A stretch of DNA of 64,000 bases from Areca catechu (taxonomy: Eukaryota; Streptophyta; Magnoliopsida; Arecales; Arecaceae): assembly GCA_021397845.1 (NCBI GenBank), contig CM038047.1:39101210-39165209 (forward strand). The letters run 5' to 3'. Below the pieces are notes generated by a model. That model was not told the DNA's origin, searched no databases, and saw only the letters and a program-made list of their open reading frames with translations. Numbering within the stretch: the stretch's first letter is position 1; every line of letters begins with the position of its first letter. The position numbers and the translations under genes were made by a program. Below are positions 56,781 to 64,000 of the stretch, piece by piece.

Positions 56781-57179
56781 TTTTTATTTTAATAATTTCA
56801 AATAATTTTTTTATTTAATTTTATATTAATACATTTCAACGGTTATTTTGAAAGGTATTTTAAATTTTTTTCAAAAAAATTTGAGCTTATAAATAGGTCT
56901 TTACCCTTGGCCTTTCAAGATCAACTTTCAAAATTCAATTTCTCTCTCTTTCTCTACTCAAACATACTTTCTCCATCAGTCAAACTTTATATATTTTATA
57001 TTATTATCTCGACCAAAGATGAATTGATTGGTGTTCGTTTGAGATCATGCCATTGATAAACGTTGGAGTGCTGGCTTCCGAATTGTATCTTGGAGGAAAG
57101 GGAAATATTCAATTGTTCATGAGAAAGGGAACCAAATCTTCTTTAGATAGTAGTTTTACCGCCTCCCGAGCTAGGTTCA
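56781..57179 (+). promoter_or_regulatory. Possible promoter: TATA box and CT-rich leader
   Basis: CTTATAAATAGG (about 56888-56898) is followed by a TTTCTCTCTCTTTCTCTACT leader and an ATG-containing stretch that G3 interrupts at 57180. It could be the 5' end of an unidentified gene or transposon. No protein homology is seen in the short open stretch from 57047. Confidence 0.3.
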
Positions 57180-58078
57180 TGTTGCTGCAACTTCTCCTGG
57201 ACCGGGCTCAGGTGGACTTGGCTGGAGCGTTCTTTTCCTGGTTCCTGCAAAAAGTTTCTAAGGACCGGTGGTGTTCCGGCGAGGGACACTCCGATGCTTA
57301 AGTTAGTGGGAGCTTGAGGGCAACAGAATGGAGGAATCAACGAGATAAGCTTATGGAGCAGAAAGAAAACACTTAGCTTGCATTCGTAGTCCCCCGTTAC
57401 CTTATATAGGCATGGAATGCTGCCAAATTCTGTTAGGGGGTAGGCTGGAAATGTCCGATTTGCCTCTAGGAGAATCAGGATAGTGGCCAGGTGGTACCAG
57501 GACGTGGCCACATTGTAAAATCTGTTATAACAGAATTCTGGTACCAACTAGAAGAGGCTTCTAGAGCCTTCAGATGAGGTCCTGCAGAAGGTGGGTCGGT
57601 CGGACCTTCGATGAAATGGGTCGGTCGGACCTCTGCTACAGCAAGTCATTCGGACCTCATCTGGAGTGGATCAGTCGGATCTCTGCTGAAGGTGGGTCGG
57701 ACGGACCCTTGGTAGAGTGGGTTGGACGGACCTCTACTACAGTGGGTCGTTCGGACCTCATCTTGAGTGGGTCGGTCGGATCTCTGCTGAAGGTGGGTCG
57801 GACGAACCCTTGGTGGAGTGGGTCGGACGGACCTCTACTACAGCGGGTCGTTCAGACCTCTGCCAGAATAGGTCGATCAGACCTCTGCTGAAGGTGGGTC
57901 GGACGGACCCTTGGTGGAGTGGGTTGGACGGACCTCTACTACAGCGGGTCGTTTGGACCTCTGCTAGAGTGGGTCGTTCGGACCTCTGCTGGAATGGGTC
58001 GTTCGGACCCTTGATCCGCTCCGGCCGAAGGGTTGTCGGCTCAGGTCCGGTTTAGGAGAAAGCCGATTGGGTATAACA
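57180..58078 (-). repeat. G3 3' LTR with an internal tandem array
   Basis: It runs TGTTGCTGCAAC...GTATAACA, 899 bp. It is longer than the G2 LTR because of a dense array (about 57590-58015) of GGGTCGGTCGGACCTCTGCT / GGGTCGGACGGACCCTTGGT modules. TATATAAGG on the - strand is near 57400-57408. Confidence 0.88.
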
Positions 58079-58540
58079 GTTGCCCTCCTGCTCTTGGCTT
58101 TTAGGAGGACATGTGGCTTCGAAGGGCAAGAGCACTATCCTTGTACAGACTGCGCTTGTCCTTGATATGACCACGAATTTGATTAGGCGCGTCGCGTTTG
58201 GTCACTCCAAATCTCCCATGATCAGTGTCTGGGACAGGTGTCGACCCCGTGTTGGGGGCGAGGGAGTTGCAGTTAATGCGAAAGGGGTGCAATGATGAAG
58301 AGCCAGCCTGGCCCGCCCGGTCGTTGGGCTCCGGAGACGAGCCGCATGACGTGGCAACATCTGAGCGGTCGGTGTTGTGCCTGGAGCGTTCCCTTCGTCG
58401 TTGATTTGGCATTCACGCAAATCGTCGTCTATCTGCTTCCATCAATCTGTCACCTTGATTCCCGTGACGTGGGGAGTCGTACCGCCTGACGGAAGGGTCG
58501 CGATGCCTAAGGGACAAGGGGAGGCATCTCTCCGAAGGTC

Positions 58541-58548
58541 TATAAAAG
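58541..58548 (+). promoter_or_regulatory. TATA box of the G3 antisense gene
   Basis: TATAAAAG 151 bp before the ATG at 58692. Confidence 0.72.
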
Positions 58549-58691
58549 GGAACGCGGGGTACCTGGGAGGAACTTCCTGTTGCAACCGCGCTCAACGAGA
58601 GAAAGAGAGCGCCCCCCCTTCCATCGTCTTCAATCTTCTAGGAAACCAGTCCCAGGTTAGTTCCTCCCTTCCTTCTTCTATTCTCACATCA

Positions 58692-60758
58692 ATGGCTTCT
58701 GCTCATAGACATAGAGAACCAGGCCTGAGCGAGATCCGATCAGAAATGACCCGGGAGAGAGTCAAAAACCTCAAGGTAAGGTATAACATATCTTCGACCC
58801 TGCACCTTACAGTCCCGGACAGAGAGGGGAGAGTGAACAATCGACTAGGGCCGAGAAATCTTCCGATGTACGAAGACTATCTTAAGGCCGGCCTTAGGTT
58901 CCCATTGTGCTATTTCTTCGTAAAGGTCTTCAACTTTTATAGGGTGACCCCCGTGTAGCTGACATCGAACAGCATTCGGGCGATCAACTGCTTCATGGTA
59001 CTGTGCCATAGAGCCGAGACTGAATCCAAAATCTCCCTCTTTGCCAACTTTTTCCTTTTGAAGAGGGATTTTAGGAGCCAAGAGTAGTGGATGTTTAGTC
59101 CCCACCCTGGTCGAAGGATATTAGGGAACCTCCTGTCGGCCATCCATGGGTGGAAGGCCAGGTTCTTTTTCGTAGATAGTCCTTGGGGTTTTGAGCTGCT
59201 GTGGAGGGAACCAAGGCCGAGGACCTGCGAAGGAAGGGCAGTATTGATGGCCGACTAGGCCAGCTTTAGTGTTATGGAAGGGGTCGGCCCTACCATGGTG
59301 TTTGAGCTACTTTGGGAAGACGCCCTTCACCAGACGGGGATTAGCGACCACATGCACTTAGGTAGGACAGGGGGCTGCCACCGCTAACCAACATTTCTTC
59401 AAGCATTTATACTATGGATTTTGCTGCTTTCTTTCTCTTCATTTATCCTAATCTTTCCTTGTAACAGGAGAAAGGATGAAGGTGGACAGAGCCAGAGTGG
59501 TCCAACGGGCGGTGAGGAAGAGAGCCACCTAGAACGCAGAGCCAACCGCAGAAAGATCGAAGAAGATGCGAGCGGAGGAGCGGCCGCACCTGTTGTGACT
59601 GTGGACTCCAACGAGGATGACGTCCCTCTGTTAGAGCAACTGGCAACAAAGGCATTGGGGTCTTCCACTCTTGTCGGGCAGTCAGCCATCTGACAAGAGC
59701 CGGAATAGCCAGAGCCATCGATGCAGTGACGGCTCCAGCCCCACCACCTGTCGAGTCGGCGGATGCGGTCCCCCTCGTGGACAAGGGAAAGGGGGTGGCC
59801 GAAGGAGAGGGGGCCGATGAAGTCCGCCAAGAGGCACATTAGCATTGGCACGCCCTTAGGGACGCAACATAGGTGCGGGGCCTGCTCAGAGGAGCGATGA
59901 CGGATGCTGACTGGGAGGAATCAATCCAGCGAAACCTGAGCGACGTGGCAAAGGATTCTTACCATGACCTCATGAGGGTAAGACACCAATTCCATGCCCT
60001 CATCCTTTCCTTTCCATCCGTCTTGCGTATAACTAACTCAGCCTCTTATTTGCAGCTCCTTCATGGGATTTCCTTAATGGGCGACGGCCTAGGTCAGCTA
60101 CTCTTTGCGACCAAAGCCACGGCCAAAAAGGTCCAGAAGTCAGAGGTGGCCCGGGCCGCAATGGAGGCATCACTGAAGGCCATGGAGGAGAGGCTGTCGG
60201 CTGGCCTGGCTGAAGCCGAGTCGTCGAAGCAAGAGGCGAGGACCTGCGGACTCAGCTGGGCAGGAGGCTAGGCTGAAGAGGAAGAAGGCCAAGGTCAGCC
60301 ATCTCGCTCGTCGGCTGAAGGAAGAGAAAGAGCGGTCCGCCGAAGCCGACAGGAGGGCTCAGGCCGACCAGGCGGCGACAGTAAAGTGGGCAGGTCAGCT
60401 AAGGGAGGCCAAGGCACTGGCGGCGGAACGGATTCGTGACACCATGACAGAGTACAAGGCTTCTGCAGACTTCACAAAGGAGGTGGAAGAGGCCGCATCA
60501 GAATTCTACACGAGCAGCTACGACGACTGCCTAAAGAAGGTAGCCGAGATCTTCCCCGAACTCGACCTGTCTGATGCTCAGCTGAGTCAGCCAGCCGAGG
60601 GAGAGGAGCACCCGACCGATGGTGGGGTCGATGCGTAGATTCTTTCTGAAGCAGGCCCATCAGGGGTTCCGGCCGGGACTTTAGACGTGACGAAGGAAGC
60701 CAAAGCCGAAGCCTTTCCATCCAACTCCCCTCTGTACGTGTCGGGCAAGGCTGACTGA
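58692..60758 (+). pseudogene. G3 antisense gene (aORF), three exons
   Basis: Exon 1 (58692-59361) starts MASAHRHREPGLSEIRSEMT, continues TLHLTVPDREGRVNNRLGPR and YEDYLKAGLRFPLCYFFVKV, then after a stop NFFLLKRDFRSQE and ends ALHQTGISDHMHL. Exon 2 (59468-59977) has acidic and Pro/Ala-rich sequence (VVTVDSNEDDVPLLEQLATK) and ends in VAKDSYHDLMR. Exon 3 (60056-60758) is a coiled coil (TAKKVQKSEVARAAMEASLK, AMEERLSAGLAEAESSKQEA), then TEYKASADFTKEVEEAASEF, YDDCLKKVAEIFPELDLSDA and an acidic tail. Introns 59362-59467 and 59978-60055. It keeps the frame that G2 lost near 46640 but has its own stops. Confidence 0.8.
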
Positions 60759-60899
60759 CTGTAATAGCCTGCCCTTTTTTGTATGAAATTTTTATTTAAA
60801 TAATAAAGCTTCTTCTTTCCTTTGATATCTTCGATGTATGCTTATTTGAATGTGAGCGGTCGGCTTTGTCTGAACCTATATTTGTCTCTTTCTTTTGAT

Positions 60900-61207
60900 G
60901 CATCTTCTATGAATGTGGGGATCGGCCGGATTGACCGAAACCTTTTTCCTTAAAAATGTTTCTAAGTGCTGACGGTCGGCTTAGCTAAGCCGCAGGTTCT
61001 CAGAAATAGATGTTGAACAATGGTTGAATTCGAACCCAATCACTTAGAAATTTTTCTAAGTGTTGGTATGTCGGCTCGTCCGAACGTGAGGTCGGATCTT
61101 CTGAAGTAGCTGCTGAACGATGGCTCAGTACAAACCCAATCACTTAGAAATTTTTCTAAGTATTGGTCCATCGGCTCATCCAAATGTGAGGTCGAATTTT
61201 TGAATTT
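60900..61207 (+). repeat. Degenerate repeat block in G3
   Basis: Recurrent CACTTAGAAATTTTTCTAAG and TCGGCTCGTCCGAACGTGAG motifs at about 90-110 bp spacing, in the same position as the blocks in G1 and G2. The first motif is a near-perfect inverted repeat. Confidence 0.7.
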
Positions 61208-61538
61208 TTGGAAGTGGGCTGCCCTAGAGCCTCTGTCGACCAGAGTCAGACTTTCGGAAGTGGGCTGCCTTAGAGCCTCTGCTGACTGGAGTCGGACTTT
61301 CGAAAGTGGGCTGCCCTAGAGCCTCTGCCGTTTGGAGTCGGACTTTCGAAAGTGGGCTGTCCTAGAGCCTCTGCCAACCGGAGTCGAACTTTCGGAAGTG
61401 GGCTGCCTTAGAGCCTCTGTCGATTGGAGTTGGACTTTCAGAAGTGGGCTACCCTAGAGCCTCTGCCGACCGGAGTCGGACTTTCGGAAGTGGGCTGCCC
61501 TAGACCCTTTGCCGACCGGAGTTGGACTTTCGAAAGTG
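61208..61538 (+). repeat. 46-bp tandem array in G3
   Basis: About 7 copies of GCCTCTGCCGACCGGAGTCG, GACTTTCGGAAGTGGGCTGC, CCTAGA. The period and register are the same as in G2. Confidence 0.93.
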
Positions 61539-61539
61539 G

Positions 61540-62804
61540 TTTATAGAAGAAGTGATGGCCTTTATTAATAGTATTTGCGAAGATTGTCTATATTCCATGG
61601 ACGCGCCACTTGCCATCTGTCCAAATGCTCGAGTTGGTAAGTTCCGGCTTGAATTACTTCAACAACTCAATAAGAGCCTTTCCAATTGGGGGAGAGTTTT
61701 CATTGCTCGGTTGGTCTTGAAATTTCTGTCCTCCATAAAACCAGGTCCCCGACCTAAAAGGTTCGAGCCTTGACTCGAGAGTTGTAGTATCTGGCCATCT
61801 TCTGATGGTAAGTCACCATCTTCAAACTTGCCTGGAGTCTGGTTTCCTCAAGTAAATCTAGGCCATCCCTCCTTTGTTCTGAATTGGTCGGTTCGGCAAA
61901 ATAATTAATCCACAGGGATTGTAAGGAAATTTCCACAGGTATAACTGCTTCGCTCCCATAGGTCAGATTGAATGGAGTCTCCCCAGTCACCGTTCAGGAA
62001 GTCATCCGATAAGCCCAGAGCACTGAGTGAAGTTCTTCCGCCTAGAGTCCTTTGGCATCATTCAATCGGGTCTTCAGTCCGTGATCGTCCGATTGGTGAT
62101 TTTGATTTCTCCGTTGGACTAAGGATGACCGACTGATGTTAGCCGATGGGAGATGTGATACTGCTGGCATAAGTCCCGAAACTTGGGATTGCCGAACTAT
62201 CTCCCATTATCGGTGATGATCGTCAGTGGTATGCCGAACTGGAAGATGATGTAATTTCGTACAAAATTCTTCGTCTTAGCCTCTATAATCTGTGCCAGTG
62301 GTTCTGCTTCCACCCACTTGGTGAAGTAATCAATGGCCACAATCAGAAATTTTTGCTGGCCGGATACTAGAGGGAACAACCCCAAGATGTCCATCCCCCA
62401 CTGTGTAAATGGCCAAGGCACGGTGAGTGGAGTCAGCTGACTAGCCGGCCTTCTTTGAATGTTGGAATATCTCTAGCATGCATCACACCTTCTGATGAAG
62501 TTCGACATGTCCCTTTGGATGGTCGGCCAGTAGTATCCCTGTTGGATAATCTTGTAAGCCAGGGATCTGCCTCCTAGGTGGTTGCCGCAGATGCCTTCGT
62601 GCACTTCTCTGAGTGCATAGTCAGCGTTAGTCGGTCCTAAGCACTTCAGTAATGGCTATGAGAACGATCGTTTGTAAAGAGTGCCATCGAGGATGACATG
62701 CTTTGAAGCAATCCAGCGTACACGCTTGGCTTTGGTCGGATCTTCGAGTAGAATCCCTTTAACAAGGAATGCAACAATAGGATCCATCCAAGAGGCTTCT
62801 TGCT
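61540..62804 (-). pseudogene. G3 integrase, interrupted
   Basis: Core segment 62197-62421: MPWPFTQWGMDILGLFPLVS, IDYFTKWVEAEPLAQI, FQFGIPLTIITDNGR, then a stop. The C-terminal part is 61754-61990 (GETPFNLTYGSEAVIPVEIS, YHQKMARYYNSRVKA). The zinc region lies at about 62460-62640 in broken frames. Confidence 0.83.
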
Positions 62805-63300
62805 CTACTTGGTGAACTTCCATCGGCTCTTCAGCAATGCTTGGGTGCTGCAAGTACTCCACAAAGGTCCAGTCGAAGGTGTTGGTAGCGACCGCGACAA
62901 AGCATCTGCCTGAGAGTTCTGCAATCGAGGTATATGGAAAATTTCAAAAAATTTAAGCCGAGACACGAGGCTTTGTACCTTGCTCAAATACTTGGCCAGG
63001 GTTGGATCTCTCATCTCGAATTCACCCTTCACTCGGTTCACCACCAGTTGGAAGTCAAAGAAAACCCTGATCCAATTGATGCTTAGCTCATTGGCTATTC
63101 TTAGTCCCGCGAAGAGGGCTTCATATTTTGCTTGGTTATTTGAAACCTGAAATGCGAATTGTAAGGCATACTCCAAGCTCTGTCCATCGGGGTCGGCTAG
63201 GATCAGGCCCGCTCCACAGCCTGCAAGGTTGAACGCCCCATCCACTTGGAGAGTCCAAGCAGGTTCTGCTTCTTCAATGGCATTATCTTCAGGTGCATCG
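62805..63300 (-). pseudogene. G3 second RNase H (aRH) with Glu-to-Lys change
   Basis: AWTLQVDGAFNLAGCGAGLI, SNNQAKYEALFAGLRIANEL, RVFFDFQLVVNRVKGEFEMR, FFEIFHIPRLQNSQADALSR. Where G1 and G2 have QAEYEAL, this copy has QAKYEAL (AAA codon, 63126-63128), removing the residue that aligns with the catalytic Glu of RNase H. Confidence 0.82.
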
Positions 63301-64000
63301 GTAGCTTGTGAAGGTGCCTCCTGTCTCCAAGTACATTCTGCAATGAAGTCAGCGATTACTTGAGCCTTCATGGCCGACCGAGGTTGGAAAGAAGTGTCAA
63401 ATTTACCAAGCTTTATGGCCCATTTGGCAAGTCGACTAGATGTGTCTGGGCTCCTGAGGATCGCCTTAAGAGGTTGATCGGACAGGACGACAATCGGATG
63501 CACCTGGAAGTAGGGCCGCAGCCGCTTGGCTGCAATGCTAAGGAATAGACAAGCTTCTGTAACTTGGGGTATCTCATCTCGGCGTCATGGAGAACCTTGC
63601 TGATATAATATACAGGTTTCTATTGATTGCTTTCTCCGACCCGAATGAGGATGGAGCTGACTGCCTCGTCCGATGCCAACAAGTACAAGGGCTCTCCCTC
63701 TATCGGCTTAGCCAACAATGGAGGGTTCTTCAGATAAGCCTTCAGTGCCTCGAAGGCTGACTGACACTCGTCGGTCCAATGGAAGCGGTCCGACCGTTGC
63801 AAGGTCTTGAAGAAAGGCAGAGATTTCTCAATCGACCGAGAAATGAAGTGGCTGAGAGAGGCTATTCGACCTGTAAGTTCTTGAACTTGCTTCTTGTTGG
63901 TCGGATGCCCCAAGTCCATGACAGCTTTGATCTTGTTAGGGTTGACTTCAATTCCTCTTTGCATAACCAGGAAACCAAAAAACTTTCCGAAAGTCATCCC
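63301..64000 (-). pseudogene. G3 first RNase H and RT C-terminus, cut by window end
   Basis: 63620-63997 reads FFGFLVMQRGIEVNPNKIKA, KKQVQELTGRIASLSHFISR, FHWTDECQSAFEALKAYLKN, PPLLAKPIEGEPLYL. It is continued in another frame by MHPIVVLSDQPLKAILRSPD and LAKWAIKLGKFDTSF (to 63301). The polymerase active site is outside the window. Confidence 0.85.

Larger units (their letters stand above)
57180..64000 (-). mobile_element. G3: Tat-type Ty3/gypsy retrotransposon, cut by the window end
   Basis: A single LTR (57180-58078) is followed by a polypurine tract (CAGGAGGGCAAC on the - strand, 58079-58090), an antisense gene on + (58692-60758), a 46-bp array (61208-61538), then integrase, aRH, RNase H and the end of RT on the - strand to the window edge. 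The remaining RT, gag and 5' LTR must lie beyond 64000. Same plan as G1 and G2. Confidence 0.92.

Overview
This looks like nuclear DNA of a flowering plant, probably a monocot with long introns and many retrotransposons. A palm is my best guess, from the style of the genes and repeats; I could not test this by a search. Two host genes are recognisable, both on the + strand. The rest is introns, intergenic DNA and transposable elements, most of them decayed.

Layout. 1-15,000: the last five exons (8091-12371) of a chloroplast YbaB/EbfC nucleoid-associated protein gene (STIC2-like), whose first exon is not seen. The sequence upstream of its first visible exon, presumably intron 1, holds a non-autonomous LTR element (555-3911) and a hAT transposon (5641-7993). 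Intron 2 holds a 315-bp hAT MITE (8832-9146). 15,293-23,649: a complete five-exon MRS2/CorA-type Mg2+ transporter gene (398 aa), with a PIF/Harbinger-type MITE in its 5.9-kb first intron. 25,527-30,517: a Ty1/copia element on the - strand, with perfect TSD, that has lost most of its reverse transcriptase. 31,432 to the end: a nest of Ty3/gypsy elements of the Tat type. G1 is on the + strand (31432-41854). G2 is on the - strand (44855-55515, perfect TSD ACAGT). G3 is on the - strand (57180 to beyond the window). A second copia relic lies between G1 and G2, and a LINE-type RNase H relic lies between G2 and G3.

The most interesting structure is shared by G1, G2 and G3. Downstream of integrase each carries an antisense gene convergent with gag-pol. 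Each copy has a TATAAAAG box 151-154 bp before its ATG, three exons of similar size and two short introns at matching positions. The products have an N-terminal region like the 'putative gypsy type transposon' family, an acidic middle and a coiled-coil C-terminus. Between the tails of pol and the antisense gene lies an array with a 46-bp period. All copies in the window carry stops or frameshifts, so they are fossils, but the architecture is conserved across three diverged elements.

The two host genes are not an operon. They are neighbours about 2.9 kb apart in the same orientation.
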